A DNA stretch of 64,000 bases from Candidatus Zhuqueibacterota bacterium (GCA_016928775.1 JAFGKD010000086.1:110740-174739); one strand, 5' to 3'. Counted from the first letter of the stretch, positions 42,477 through 51,633 are shown. Translations and numbers: made by a program. Notes: generated by a model not told the origin, from the sequence alone.

Positions 42477-43221
42477 GAATGTTCTTCTCCATTAAAAAGT
42501 CTTTAACATTCTGTATTGAATTTTCCCGATAATGAAAAATCGAAGCTGCCAGCGCGGCGTCGGCGGCGCCTTCCTTGAAAACTTTTTCGAAATGTTCAAC
42601 ACTCCCGCAACCACCGGAGGCAATAACTGGAATAGTGACAGCTTTTGAAATCGTACGCGTCAATTCGATATCAAAGCCGAGCTTGGTGCCGTCGCGATCC
42701 ATGGAGGTCAGCAATATCTCACCGGCACCATATTCCTGAACGAGCTGCGCCCATGCCAACGCATCACGGTCAACCGGCTCGCGGCCACCGTAGATGTAAA
42801 CTTGCCACGTGCCTGGAGCGTTTTTTTTTGCATCAATGGCCACAACGGTTGCCTGGGCACCAAATCGATCCGAACAATCCCTGATCAAATCGGGATTCAG
42901 CACCGCCGCCGTGTTAATGGTGATCTTGTCAGCCCCGCTCTTGAGCAAGAGTTGCGCATCAGCCGCTGTGCGAACTCCACCACCAACGGTGAGTGGCATA
43001 AACACCTGCTCCGATGTGCGTCGTACAACCTCTAACATAATATCACGTTTTTCATAAGAAGCCGTGATGTCCAGATAAACCAGCTCATCGGCACCCTGCG
43101 CATCGTAATAACGCGCCTGCTCCACCGGGTCACCGGCATCCACAAGGTTTAAAAAATTGATGCCCTTGACGACGCGACCGTCTTTGACGTCCAGACAAGG
43201 GATAATCCGTTTTGCTAACAT
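42463..43221 (-). CDS. hisF: Imidazole glycerol phosphate synthase, cyclase subunit
   Basis: This is 252 residues, with an eight-stranded barrel. The catalytic aspartates are in [13 protein letters not shown] and [12 protein letters not shown], and phosphate-binding glycines in [11 protein letters not shown] and [11 protein letters not shown]. It works with HisH to make imidazole glycerol phosphate and AICAR. It is separated from hisA by 66 bases, the largest gap inside the operon, where no terminator was found. Confidence 0.96.
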   Translation of the reverse strand: MLAKRIIPCLDVKDGRVVKGINFLNLVDAGDPVEQARYYDAQGADELVYLDITASYEKRDIMLEVVRRTSEQVFMPLTVGGGVRTAADAQLLLKSGADKITINTAAVLNPDLIRDCSDRFGAQATVVAIDAKKNAPGTWQVYIYGGREPVDRDALAWAQLVQEYGAGEILLTSMDRDGTKLGFDIELTRTISKAVTIPVIASGGCGSVEHFEKVFKEGAADAALAASIFHYRENSIQNVKDFLMEKNIHVRN

Positions 43222-43287
43222 AGTGTCTCTTTATGTTACGTCCAATATCCGTCAGCTCGCAAGATACTTGGCAACGTCCTGCGCACA

Positions 43288-44025
43288 TCAAACCGAACTG
43301 AATCGGCGGTTCAACTCACCCAAATCAAGGGTGCCTTCATACAATGCCGTACCAATAATCGCCCCTTCGATGCGCGGATTATTCAAAGCACGCAGCTGTT
43401 CAAAATGGTCAATCGAAGAAAAACCACCGGAGGCGATGACCAATAAATCTGATTCTTTCGCTATAAAGTCAGTATTTTTGAGGTTTGGACCACACTGTTC
43501 GCCATCGCGGTGCACATCGGTATATATAATTCGCTTAACGCCATACTCCTTCATTTTTAACGCCAATGCTAAAAGGCTGATATCCGTTTGTTCTTCCCAG
43601 CCTCGAATAACGACTTTATTATCGCGCCCATCGATGCCGATGACAATTTTGTCAGCACCGAATGTTAGGATGGATTCTTTGACCACATCGGGATTCTCGA
43701 GCGCGGCTGTACCGATGATAACGCGTGCCACACCAATATCCAGCCAACGTCGAACATCCTCAATGGTTCGTATGCCACCGCCTAGTTCAATTGGAATATC
43801 AATCAAATCGACAATCTGTTGTAAAATCCCGACATTTTTATGAGCCCGGCCAAATGCGCCGTCCAGATTCACAACATGAATCATTTCAGCACCCAATGCG
43901 TGCCATTTGACTCCCATCTCGATCGGATTGTCGCTGTAGACTTTTTTCGTCTTTTCCGCACCCTGCTTCAACCGCACAGCCTGGCCGTCAAGTAAATCAA
44001 TTGCGGGCAGAACAAGCATATCCAT
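43288..44025 (-). CDS. hisA: Phosphoribosylformimino-5-aminoimidazole carboxamide ribotide isomerase
   Basis: From the ATG at 44025 this is 245 residues; an AAGGA site lies just upstream and another ATG lies two codons later. Catalytic Asp is in PAIDLLDGQAVRL and the second in YTDVHRDGEQ; the phosphate site is GGGIRTIEDV and ASGGFSSIDHF. The isomerase follows HisI in the pathway. It shares its fold with HisF. Confidence 0.95.
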   Translation of the reverse strand: MDMLVLPAIDLLDGQAVRLKQGAEKTKKVYSDNPIEMGVKWHALGAEMIHVVNLDGAFGRAHKNVGILQQIVDLIDIPIELGGGIRTIEDVRRWLDIGVARVIIGTAALENPDVVKESILTFGADKIVIGIDGRDNKVVIRGWEEQTDISLLALALKMKEYGVKRIIYTDVHRDGEQCGPNLKNTDFIAKESDLLVIASGGFSSIDHFEQLRALNNPRIEGAIIGTALYEGTLDLGELNRRFSSV

Positions 44026-44100
44026 TATGTCCTTGTTTTTATCATCCACATAACACGATCGTCATGATCACACATTCTGCGCCTTTGTGCGAGAAACATT

Positions 44101-44700
44101 CTATAAATCGACAAAATTTTGCAGAACACGCAGCCCATGCCGCTGCGATTTTTCCGGATGGAACTGCACACCTAAAATATTATTATGGCGAATAGCCACG
44201 GCGATCCGACCAAAATAATCGGTCTCACCCACGACAATGGAGCGATCAAGCGGCTCAATAAAAAAAGAATGCGCGAAATAGAAATAGCTGCCCGGCGGGA
44301 TTCCCTTCCACAAGGGATTGTCGCCGATCGGCAGTAACTCATTCCAGCCCAGGTGCGGCACCTTGATATCTCTGGGGAATCGCCGTACAACACCTTTGAA
44401 CAGCGATAATCCCGACACACCCGGATTTTCTTCGCTGGATTCAAAAAAAAGTTGCATTCCCAAACATATGCCGAGAAAGGGTTTGCCGGATTTAATAAAT
44501 TCATTTATCGGTTCGACAAAGCCATATTTTTCAAGAGATTCCTTTGCTTTGCCAAAGGCGCCAACACCGGGAAAAATCACTTTATCGGCATTTTTTAAAT
44601 CATCCGGGCGAGAGGTGACCAGCACATGTGCGCCACAATTCTCCAACGCTTTTTGTACACTGCGTAAATTTCCGGCTTGATAATCTATGATGTATATCAA
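44101..44700 (-). CDS. hisH: Imidazole glycerol phosphate synthase, glutaminase subunit
   Basis: This is 199 residues from a TTG start that overlaps the end of hisB, with GGGAG nine bases upstream. It is a class I glutamine amidotransferase: nucleophile Cys in LGICLGMQLFF, His and Glu in VQFHPEKSQ, and a typical opening IYIIDYQAGNLRSV. It passes ammonia to HisF. A start other than TTG would remove the conserved first strand. Confidence 0.95.
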   Translation of the reverse strand: MIYIIDYQAGNLRSVQKALENCGAHVLVTSRPDDLKNADKVIFPGVGAFGKAKESLEKYGFVEPINEFIKSGKPFLGICLGMQLFFESSEENPGVSGLSLFKGVVRRFPRDIKVPHLGWNELLPIGDNPLWKGIPPGSYFYFAHSFFIEPLDRSIVVGETDYFGRIAVAIRHNNILGVQFHPEKSQRHGLRVLQNFVDL

Positions 44701-45287
44701 ACCAATACTCCCTTGGTTGATGGAATGCCATGTTCGTTCTCATCCACAGACAACGCCATTCTGAGCGCCCGAGCCGTCGCTTTCATCATCGCCTCCATGG
44801 CGTGATGCTGGTTGCGACCGTTGAGGAGTTCAACGTGCAAGGTTATTTTAGCGTTCATCGCAAAAGCACGCAAAAATTCTACAAACAACTCACCGTCAAA
44901 GTCGCCTACGCGCGAGAGCGGCAGCGGGCATGTGAAATGCAAGAACGGTCGTCCCGACACATCGACAACTGCCCGGGCTAACGCTTCATCCAGCGGACAA
45001 TAGGCATGGCCAAAACGCGCGATACCATGAGCATTGCCGACGGCTTGCAACAATGCGGCCCCTAATCCTATTCCAACGTCCTCAACAGTGTGGTGACCAT
45101 CAATGAACAAATCTCCTTCGGCTTTTACGTGCACATCAAATCCGGCGTGTTTTTGTAGCGCATCCAGCATGTGATCAAAAAAGCCGATCCCGGTATGAAT
45201 CGAGCTGTTACCAGCACCGTCAATGTTCAACTCGATAGTGATCCGGGTCTCTTTTGTTGAACGTTCAATTTTAGCGTAGCGTGCCAT
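44697..45287 (-). CDS. hisB: Imidazoleglycerol-phosphate dehydratase
   Basis: This is 196 residues, the monofunctional form without the histidinol-phosphatase domain. Metal and catalytic motifs: FFDHMLDALQKHAGFD, DGHHTVEDVGIGLG, and NGRNQHHAMEAMMKATARAL near the C-terminus. The start overlaps the hisC stop (TAATG). It dehydrates imidazole glycerol phosphate. Because the phosphatase domain is absent, a separate enzyme must remove phosphate from histidinol phosphate; none is in the window. Confidence 0.96.
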   Translation of the reverse strand: MARYAKIERSTKETRITIELNIDGAGNSSIHTGIGFFDHMLDALQKHAGFDVHVKAEGDLFIDGHHTVEDVGIGLGAALLQAVGNAHGIARFGHAYCPLDEALARAVVDVSGRPFLHFTCPLPLSRVGDFDGELFVEFLRAFAMNAKITLHVELLNGRNQHHAMEAMMKATARALRMALSVDENEHGIPSTKGVLV

Positions 45288-46363
45288 TATGTGGCTCCTA
45301 CATATTTGTGCATAATCTGCTCCAGCGTCTCGAGGAAAAAATCGTTTTCTTCTTTAAAGCCCATGGAGACGCGCTGGTGCCCGGCTAATAACGGATAACT
45401 GCTCACATCCCGTACCAAAATGCCATATTCCTTCAAGATGTGAAAGAGGTCGAGATCATTCGGACCCTTGAACAAAATAAAATTGGCCGCGGATGGAAAT
45501 GTGATAATGCCATCTATTCGGCACATCGCGGCAGCAACTCGATCACGCTCCTGCTTTAAATAAGCAACCTGGGCTAACATTTCAGCTTCATTCTCCAACA
45601 AACGCTGCGCTACCAGTTCAGTGAACAGGTTGATGTTGTACGGGATATTAACCTTGCGAAGCTGTCTGGTCACTGACTCCTGCCCGACAAAATAACCAAA
45701 TCGCAACCCGGCGAGACTAAATGCCTTTGAAAAGGTTCGAGAGATCAATAAATTGTCATACTTTTTGAGCAGGGGAATGGCGGAGTGCTCGCTAAATTCA
45801 CCGTAGGCTTCATCGAAAAAAATGATGCCTTGCGATGCCCGGCAGAGCTGCTCGACGATTGCCAAATCAGTTTCACCGCCAGTTGGATTGTTGGGCGAGC
45901 AAACAAGGACTAATTTCGGCTGGTGTTTCGCGATAGCGTCTGTAACCTGTTCAACAGGATAGGGTGTACCGGGGGCCTGCAGGATGTTCACCGCTTTGGC
46001 GTCATAAATAGTCGTATACAAATCATATAACGAAAAAGTGGGTGGTGTTGAGATGACCACATCACCTGCAGCGATTGTTGCCGTGAGCAGCGTCTGAAAC
46101 AGTTGATTTGAGCCGTTTCCCAGAACGATTTGTTCGGGACATACATTGTGCCGCTGCGCCAGTTTTTCCATTAATATCGGCGATTCGTTGAGAGGATACC
46201 TGTTCCACTCGAGAGATTTTATAGCTTCGGCTAATTCGTCCTTTAAATATTGCGGGACGTCAAACGGACTCTCGTTCTGATTCAATTTAACTTTATAGTC
46301 TCGCTGCGGTGGTGATGAATAGCCGTGCAATTCGAGAACAGATTGCTTGAAATAGTCTGGCAT
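45287..46363 (-). CDS. hisC: Histidinol-phosphate aminotransferase
   Basis: This is 358 residues, a fold-type I PLP enzyme. SPNNPTG (Asn for pyridoxal oxygen), FDEAYGEF and the PLP-lysine SRTFSKAFSLAGLRFG are present, and Arg near the C-terminus follows VSMGFKEENDFFL. It converts imidazole-acetol phosphate to histidinol phosphate. The ATG directly follows the hisD TAG. Broad specificity for aromatic substrates is common in this class and might also serve tyrosine and phenylalanine synthesis. Confidence 0.95.
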   Translation of the reverse strand: MPDYFKQSVLELHGYSSPPQRDYKVKLNQNESPFDVPQYLKDELAEAIKSLEWNRYPLNESPILMEKLAQRHNVCPEQIVLGNGSNQLFQTLLTATIAAGDVVISTPPTFSLYDLYTTIYDAKAVNILQAPGTPYPVEQVTDAIAKHQPKLVLVCSPNNPTGGETDLAIVEQLCRASQGIIFFDEAYGEFSEHSAIPLLKKYDNLLISRTFSKAFSLAGLRFGYFVGQESVTRQLRKVNIPYNINLFTELVAQRLLENEAEMLAQVAYLKQERDRVAAAMCRIDGIITFPSAANFILFKGPNDLDLFHILKEYGILVRDVSSYPLLAGHQRVSMGFKEENDFFLETLEQIMHKYVGAT

Positions 46364-47647
46364 CTATTTTATCCTCTTGGCGATTGCTGAAGCGTGCGCC
46401 GCCAAACCTTCTGTTTTGGCAAAGGTTTGTATTTTTTCACCATGTTTTTCAAGTGCACTCTTTGTATAGGAAATGATGCTGCTCGCTTTGAGAAAATCCT
46501 GGGTACGCAGGGGCGAAAAAAAACGAGCCGAACCATTTGTTGGCAGCACATGATTGGGACCAGCCCAGTAATCGCCAACGGCCTCGGGTGAATAATGGCC
46601 GAGGAAAATAGCCCCGGCGTGCGTGATCTTGCCAAGGATGTCCCACGCATGCTCAACATGCAAACCAAGATGCTCCGGTGCCAGACGATTGCTGAGATCG
46701 ATACAATCACTCATTGTGTTCACTTGAATAATGCCACCAAAGCTGTCAAGCGCCTGGTTGATAATGTCAGCGCGCGGCAATTCATTTGTTTGCTTGAGCA
46801 CCTCATTTGCCGTGGCTTCGGCCAACTCGGACGAATTCGTCACCAGGATGGCTGACGCGAGCGGATCATGTTCTGCCTGGGCTAATAGATCCGCTGCAAC
46901 ATAAACGGGATTCGCTGTTTGATCCGCAATAATGAGCACCTCGCTGGGACCGGCAACCATGTCTATGCCGCACTGACCATAGAGCAATTTTTTAGCGGTA
47001 GCGACATAAATATTGCCGGGGCCAACAATCTTGTCGACGCGCGGCACTGATTCCGTGCCAAAAGCCATGGCGGCAACGCCGTGCGCCCCGCCGAGACGAA
47101 ATACTGTTATAATTCCCAATTCGTATGCTGCCGCAAGAAGCGTCGCATTCATCCGTCCTTCGGCGTTGCATGGTGTTATCACAATGATGTCCCGTACACC
47201 GGCAACTTGAGCGGGAACAACTCCCATCAACAACGAGGAGGGATAAGCCGCCAAACCGCCGGGCACATACACGCCAACCCGTTCCAACGGCGTAAATCGT
47301 AGACCGAGTAAAACACCATCCTCTTCCCAGGCTAAATGCGATTGCGGCAGATCCTTTTCGTGAAAAGACCGAATATTGTGAGCCGACTCCCGGAGAATTC
47401 CCAAAAGCTCTGGCGTCAATTCAGCATGTGCCCTGCGCAACTCCTCAAGCGGTACCTCCAATGGATAGTTGCTGTAATCCACTTTATCAAATTTTGCGCC
47501 ATACTCCAGGAGCGCTTTGTCACCGTTTTGACGAACATTTCTCAGGATATCACGAACGCTGCGCTCAACATCCAGCGAGACTTCGCTGCGACGCGACGCA
47601 AAACGCTGGAGGAAAACGTTTATCTCAGAGCCCTGATATATTTTCAT
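46364..47647 (-). CDS. hisD: Histidinol dehydrogenase
   Basis: This is 427 residues, full length. Signatures are GVYVPGGLAAYPSSLLMGVVPAQVAGV, the zinc-site IDMVAGPSEVLIIADQTA, LLAQAEHDPLASAILVT and LAPEHLGLHVEHAWDIL. It makes the last two oxidations to histidine with NAD. It lies 42 bases after hisG and is followed without gap by hisC. Confidence 0.97.
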   Translation of the reverse strand: MKIYQGSEINVFLQRFASRRSEVSLDVERSVRDILRNVRQNGDKALLEYGAKFDKVDYSNYPLEVPLEELRRAHAELTPELLGILRESAHNIRSFHEKDLPQSHLAWEEDGVLLGLRFTPLERVGVYVPGGLAAYPSSLLMGVVPAQVAGVRDIIVITPCNAEGRMNATLLAAAYELGIITVFRLGGAHGVAAMAFGTESVPRVDKIVGPGNIYVATAKKLLYGQCGIDMVAGPSEVLIIADQTANPVYVAADLLAQAEHDPLASAILVTNSSELAEATANEVLKQTNELPRADIINQALDSFGGIIQVNTMSDCIDLSNRLAPEHLGLHVEHAWDILGKITHAGAIFLGHYSPEAVGDYWAGPNHVLPTNGSARFFSPLRTQDFLKASSIISYTKSALEKHGEKIQTFAKTEGLAAHASAIAKRIK

Positions 47648-47689
47648 GCTTTTATTTTTCCTTGCTGCTTATTCGGTAGATGTACCAGA

Positions 47690-48586
47690 CTAATGAATCA
47701 CCTTATTCAACGGGTATTCGATGATATCCTGCGCACCGGCGCGTTTCAAGGCCGGGATCAGATCGCGCACCTGCGTCTCATCGGTTATTATTTCCACGGC
47801 CATCCAGTCGCTGCCATAAAGAGGGGATATGGTCGGTTTTTTCATAGCGGGGAGTTGCTGCATGATGCTCTCCAGTTTTTCTTTTGGCACATTCATTTTT
47901 AATCCAACCTTCCCTTCGGAATGAATGGCTGCTTGTAACATCAAATTAAAATTCTCGATTTTTTCGCGTTTTTTGGCATCGTGCCAGCTCTCCTTGTTGG
48001 CGATAAGCATGGTACGGGATTCCAGGATTGTCTCGACGATGCGCAGATTATTTGCCTTGAGCGAACTTCCCGTTTCCGTCACTTCAACAATGGCATCCAC
48101 AAGCGTCGGCGCTTTTACTTCTGTCGCACCCCAGGAAAATTCTACCTCGGCTTTAACTCCATTTTTTTTGAGCCAGTCCGTCGTTAAATTGACGATTTCA
48201 GTTGCCACACGCTTGCCCTGCAGATCTTTGACGCTCTGAATGCTCGAATCATTGGGTACTGCCAAGACCCAGCGTACCGGACGCATTGTTGATTTTGAAT
48301 AGGTCAAAGAAGCGACCTCCACCACATCGGCGCGGTTCTCCAGAATCCAGTCTTTGCCGGTTAATCCGACATCAAAAACGCCATCTTCGACATAGCGGGC
48401 AATTTCCTGCGCGCGAATGAGTATCGCCTGGATTCTATCATCCTCTATGGATGGAAAGTAGGAGCGACTACTGACATGAAAGTGGTAACCTGCTTTCGCC
48501 AAAAGTCGAAATGTGGATTCTTGCAAACTTCCTTTGGGCAGGCCGATTTTTAAAACATTGTTTGCGATATTGTGTAGATTTGTCAT
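47690..48586 (-). CDS. hisG: ATP phosphoribosyltransferase, long form
   Basis: This is 298 residues, the long form with a C-terminal regulatory domain (after about 225, [17 protein letters not shown]... [10 protein letters not shown]) that normally binds histidine. The PRPP loop [20 protein letters not shown] and the opening [14 protein letters not shown] ([22 protein letters not shown]) are present. It is the first enzyme of the pathway and needs no HisZ. A GAGGA site precedes the ATG. It is preceded by a leader, attenuator and promoter. Confidence 0.96.
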   Translation of the reverse strand: MTNLHNIANNVLKIGLPKGSLQESTFRLLAKAGYHFHVSSRSYFPSIEDDRIQAILIRAQEIARYVEDGVFDVGLTGKDWILENRADVVEVASLTYSKSTMRPVRWVLAVPNDSSIQSVKDLQGKRVATEIVNLTTDWLKKNGVKAEVEFSWGATEVKAPTLVDAIVEVTETGSSLKANNLRIVETILESRTMLIANKESWHDAKKREKIENFNLMLQAAIHSEGKVGLKMNVPKEKLESIMQQLPAMKKPTISPLYGSDWMAVEIITDETQVRDLIPALKRAGAQDIIEYPLNKVIH

Positions 48587-48612
48587 GTATTTTCCTCAAT
48601 CAGAGCGATGTC

Positions 48613-48644
48613 AAAAAAAAAGCCTTCCGGTATTCGGAAGGCTT
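48613..48644 (-). terminator. Attenuator terminator of the histidine operon
   Basis: On the minus strand a 9-bp stem (AGCCTTCCG at 48643-48635 with CGGAAGGCT at 48629-48621), a five-base loop and a run of nine T form a strong terminator in front of hisG. It lies 26 bases downstream of the leader stop. Its 5' arm is the target of the antiterminator. Confidence 0.88.
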
Positions 48645-48684
48645 GCTTAAAATCTCTTTGACATGCAGGTTACCAACCTCCCGA
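48634..48684 (-). promoter_or_regulatory. Antiterminator pairing of the histidine operon
   Basis: TCGGGAGG (48684-48677, in leader codons 17-19) can pair with CCTTCCGA (48641-48634) by eight base pairs including one G-U, covering most of the terminator 5' arm. A competing small hairpin, AGGTT with AACCT, lies at the leader stop. A ribosome stalled at the His codons ends about 19 bases before the first arm, leaving it free; one at the stop codon covers it. Confidence 0.75.
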
Positions 48685-48732
48685 AATTGAGCTCTTTAAA
48701 TTATGATGATGTGTGGTTTGATAACGTTGCAT
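48670..48732 (-). CDS. hisL: Histidine operon leader peptide
   Basis: A 20-codon frame (ATG at 48732 to TAA at 48672-48670) encodes MQRYQTTHHHNLKSSISGGW. Three consecutive His codons (all CAT, codons 8-10) are followed by a terminator and a mutually exclusive antiterminator, then hisG. This is the standard layout of a his attenuator, although the run of His is shorter than the seven of Escherichia coli. The ribosome binding site is weak (AAAGAAAG). Called from composition, position and RNA pairing. Confidence 0.88.
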   Translation of the reverse strand: MQRYQTTHHHNLKSSISGGW

Positions 48733-48754
48733 ACTGTCTTTCTTTGGTTTTGAA

Positions 48755-48783
48755 AAGATACGGCGCATCAGCAAAAAAAGCAA
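48755..48783 (-). promoter_or_regulatory. Promoter of the histidine operon
   Basis: On the minus strand TTGCTT (48783-48778) and TATCTT (48760-48755) are exactly 17 bases apart. RNA would start near 48748, about 16 bases before the leader ATG. It lies four bases after the stop codon of the ROK kinase gene. Confidence 0.65.
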
Positions 48784-48786
48784 GTT

Positions 48787-49743
48787 TTAATTTGCCTTGT
48801 GGAACATTTCCGCTGCCAGGTTTATCCCGCCGACAAAACCGGCATCATTGCCGAGTTGCGCTTTTGCGACTTTGAGCCCTCTTAACGCCGGTTTCATCGC
48901 TCGTTCCTCAATAGCATGTTGAATTCGTGCGATAAAATCTTCGCCCGCATCCGCTACACCGCCGCCAACGACAAGAATCTCGGGATTAAAAATATTGATC
49001 AGACTGGCAAAGCCGGTGCCGAGATAGCCAAGCGTCTTGTCAATAGCCTCATTGGCTTCGGGCTCACCTTTTTCAGCATTTTGAAAAACGGTAAAGGTTG
49101 AAATATTGTCCGGAACCGGCTTGCCGCTCTCCATCATCTTGCTGATATAATGGCGCACCATTGCCGGGGCAGAAGCATATTTTTCAAAACAACCGCGGCC
49201 GCCGCAGTTGCATGGCAGGCCGTCGTGTACAATCATCATATGGCCGATTTCAGAACCAGCATAGTGGCTACCTCGATAGATTTCACCCCCGATAAGAATG
49301 CCGCCGCCAATGCCGGTGCCGAGCGTTGCGCAAATCACGTTCTGAAATCCCCGCGCCGCACCCTGGCGCGACTCGGCCAATGCCATAATATTGGCATCAT
49401 TATCAACCCACACCGGGATACTCACCTCTTTTTCAACGGTCCCGCGGATATCAGCATTTGCCCAGTTGGCAATATTGGGTGTGGTGCCGATGAGGCGTCC
49501 CCTCTCAAAGTCAATAGCGCCGGGGCTGCCGAGGCCAATGCCTTTCAAGTCACCATTTCGTCTTTTTGCTTCTTTTTCCAGCTCTCGAATCGCGTCAAAT
49601 ATAACCTGAAAAACCTTATCCCCTGCTTCATCGGCTCGACTCGGCTTTTTGTCTCTTTTTAAAATCACCCCATCAGCAGTGCCGATAGCATATTTTAAAA
49701 AGCTGCCGCCCAAATCGAGGCCGGCGAAAAATTCCGTTGCCAT
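48787..49743 (-). CDS. ROK-family sugar kinase (glucokinase-like)
   Basis: This is 318 residues. An ATP site FAGLDLGGSFLKYAIG opens the protein; IPVWVDNDANIMALAE has the catalytic aspartate; the glycine-rich TLGTGIGGGILIGGEIYRG follows; and the ROK zinc signature GLPCNCGGRGCFEKYAS with its cysteines and EIGHMMI histidine is present. It phosphorylates glucose or a related hexose. A GGAGAAGG site precedes the ATG. It could be a glucokinase; other ROK sugar specificities cannot be excluded. Confidence 0.9.
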   Translation of the reverse strand: MATEFFAGLDLGGSFLKYAIGTADGVILKRDKKPSRADEAGDKVFQVIFDAIRELEKEAKRRNGDLKGIGLGSPGAIDFERGRLIGTTPNIANWANADIRGTVEKEVSIPVWVDNDANIMALAESRQGAARGFQNVICATLGTGIGGGILIGGEIYRGSHYAGSEIGHMMIVHDGLPCNCGGRGCFEKYASAPAMVRHYISKMMESGKPVPDNISTFTVFQNAEKGEPEANEAIDKTLGYLGTGFASLINIFNPEILVVGGGVADAGEDFIARIQHAIEERAMKPALRGLKVAKAQLGNDAGFVGGINLAAEMFHKAN

Positions 49744-49834
49744 TGGGACCTTCTCCGGTTCAGTGAATCATTTTTAGGATTTAAAATTTGAAAATTTACA
49801 CAATTTTCACTAAAATTCAAGGATTTACTTTCAA

Positions 49835-50584
49835 TCAGTTCGATAATTCACGGCACACTCGTTCATAGGTTTCCAGCGTTCCGATGTCAATCGCTGGCTC
49901 GTGCAGGATAAAAACATGAATTGGAACGCGGGGAAACAGCCACTTTATAAAATATCCGGGCGCGTCCGGATTATTGTGGTCATTGAGATAGTTTTTATAC
50001 AGTGATATGTTTTTACGTTTGTGAAGATAAAAAGCGGGACAGACATAGTTTGATTGGGGATAAAGTGGCTTTTCTTCAAATCCGATGACTCGAAGGTTCG
50101 TGTCAAACTGCACCACACCGCGCGTTTTGAGCCGCTCAGGATCATCCAGTTCCTGGGCGAGAATAACGTCACCATTTTTTTGATAAAAATAATCAACAAG
50201 ATCAGCCATATCGAATCGAAAAATATTGTCACCGGCAGCGACGATCAGGTCGTCATCCACATTTTCTTGCTGCAATACAAATTGAATATCAGCGATGGCG
50301 CCGAGTCGTGTTTCATTGCTGGTTGTCCCGTCATTGACAATCACAATCTCGAAAGGATAGGGATTGCTGGCACATTGTAATTCATCAGCCCATTGACTAA
50401 AAACGGAAACAAATCTGGCATTTGTCACAACAAAAACTCGATCCAGTTGCAATACTGCACGGAAGCTCTCTAACAAATATTCGATAATTGTCCTGTCACC
50501 TATTTTTAACAGCGGCTTGGGCTTGTCCCTGGTGAGCGGATAAAGCCTGGTCGCGTACCCGGCTGCGAGGATAATGGCTTTCAT
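49835..50584 (-). CDS. Sugar-1-phosphate nucleotidyltransferase-family protein
   Basis: This is 249 residues, one NTP-transferase domain. The nucleotide-binding signature AIILAAGYATRLYPLTRDKPKPLLKIG is complete. The metal aspartate region LIVAAGDNIFRFDMADLVDYF and the GFEEKPLYPQSN lysine (EKP) follow. It probably makes an activated sugar (NDP-sugar) for cell-surface material; the nucleotide and sugar are not readable. The ATG lies two bases after the stop of the upstream small gene. Confidence 0.9.
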   Translation of the reverse strand: MKAIILAAGYATRLYPLTRDKPKPLLKIGDRTIIEYLLESFRAVLQLDRVFVVTNARFVSVFSQWADELQCASNPYPFEIVIVNDGTTSNETRLGAIADIQFVLQQENVDDDLIVAAGDNIFRFDMADLVDYFYQKNGDVILAQELDDPERLKTRGVVQFDTNLRVIGFEEKPLYPQSNYVCPAFYLHKRKNISLYKNYLNDHNNPDAPGYFIKWLFPRVPIHVFILHEPAIDIGTLETYERVCRELSN

Positions 50585-50586
50585 AT

Positions 50587-50895
50587 TCAGAAGGTCAATT
50601 CAAACAGTGAATCTCTGACATGCGTTATGATCACTTTCTGGCCAAAGTGAGGCCGAAAGACTTCGGGATGCTTGGCAAGATCAATATGGTATTCCGTCCC
50701 GGGTCGACTAGTTCCCTGATTCCAGACCTCTATTAGACTGACCTCGGTATCGATTCTTTTATCCCCAATTTTCAGGGTAAATGTTTTGCCCGGCTTGGGA
50801 AACACTTTGAGACTGTCTTTCACCACCAGAATATAACGCTTGAGCGCTTCCTCTCCGGATAATTTTCGAACGTACTTGCTTTGAGCATCGGCCAT
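50587..50895 (-). CDS. Small protein of unknown function
   Basis: This is 102 residues with a strong AAGGAGG site before the ATG, which supports real translation. No signal or membrane segment is visible. The sequence has alternating charged and hydrophobic strands (FTLKIGDKRIDTEVSLIEVWN, KVIITHVRDSLFELTF), suggesting a small beta-rich fold. It lies between def (18 bases away) and a nucleotidyltransferase gene, in a probable operon. I do not recognise a family. Confidence 0.7.
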   Translation of the reverse strand: MADAQSKYVRKLSGEEALKRYILVVKDSLKVFPKPGKTFTLKIGDKRIDTEVSLIEVWNQGTSRPGTEYHIDLAKHPEVFRPHFGQKVIITHVRDSLFELTF

Positions 50896-50913
50896 GATAC
50901 CCTCCTTATTCTG

Positions 50914-51495
50914 TCAAGCGAAATGATGTTCGTAAACACGATCCTTTGAATTTTTATGATATTTCTTCGCAAACACGTGTTGAATCGCTTCAATAGTCGT
51001 CGGTTGCTGGCGTAAGGTTTCATCGACAACTGGTGCATCGGTCCAAGCCAGAGTGGATAAATCGGCTCGATCGATATAGAGGACGCCGTTCAGATGATCA
51101 ATCTCATGCTGAAACACGACCGCCAATAATCCATTAGCTTTTATTTCAAGATCATCCCAGTTTTGATCTTTGCCAGTGACAATCACTTTTTCAGAGCGCT
51201 CAACCTTTGCATTCAAACCAGGTAAACTCAAGCACCCCTCATAATCAGATTTCACTGCTTCGCTGTTAGCAATAATTTTGGGATTAAAAACCACATACTC
51301 ATTTTCATGATCTGAACAGACGATCAGACGTTTGGACACGTTCACTTGCGGAGCAGCCAAACCAACGCCATCTTCCTCGTACATGGTTTCAAGCATATCG
51401 TCAATAAAGTGTGCGTCCACTTCTTCTTTTGTATAAGGCTCTGCCACCTTTCTGAGTGTAGGGTGGCCATATTTGATTACATCCAGTAGCGCCAT
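50914..51495 (-). CDS. def: Peptide deformylase
   Basis: From the ATG at 51495, with AGGAA upstream, this is 193 residues. All three PDF motifs are present: GVGLAAPQ (motif 1), EGCLSLPG (motif 2, with the metal cysteine) and HEIDHLNG (motif 3, with two histidines and the catalytic glutamate). It removes the formyl group from new proteins. A frame to 51552 extends upstream, but without homology. Confidence 0.97.
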   Translation of the reverse strand: MALLDVIKYGHPTLRKVAEPYTKEEVDAHFIDDMLETMYEEDGVGLAAPQVNVSKRLIVCSDHENEYVVFNPKIIANSEAVKSDYEGCLSLPGLNAKVERSEKVIVTGKDQNWDDLEIKANGLLAVVFQHEIDHLNGVLYIDRADLSTLAWTDAPVVDETLRQQPTTIEAIQHVFAKKYHKNSKDRVYEHHFA

Positions 51496-51633
51496 TTTCA
51501 AACATTCCTGTTTATTATTTTTTTGCTTGCGCATCGTGACAACGCGCATCAACTACAACCTCCATAGCGATTCAAAAAATCCAAAAAACTGAGGTCGTCT
51601 TTTTCCGGACATTCCGGTATAATTTTTCACGGC

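Noticed and set aside
48616..48660. Second short frame after the his leader (ATG TCA AAG AGA TTT TAA)
   Set aside because: Five codons only, within the attenuator stem region, without His codons.
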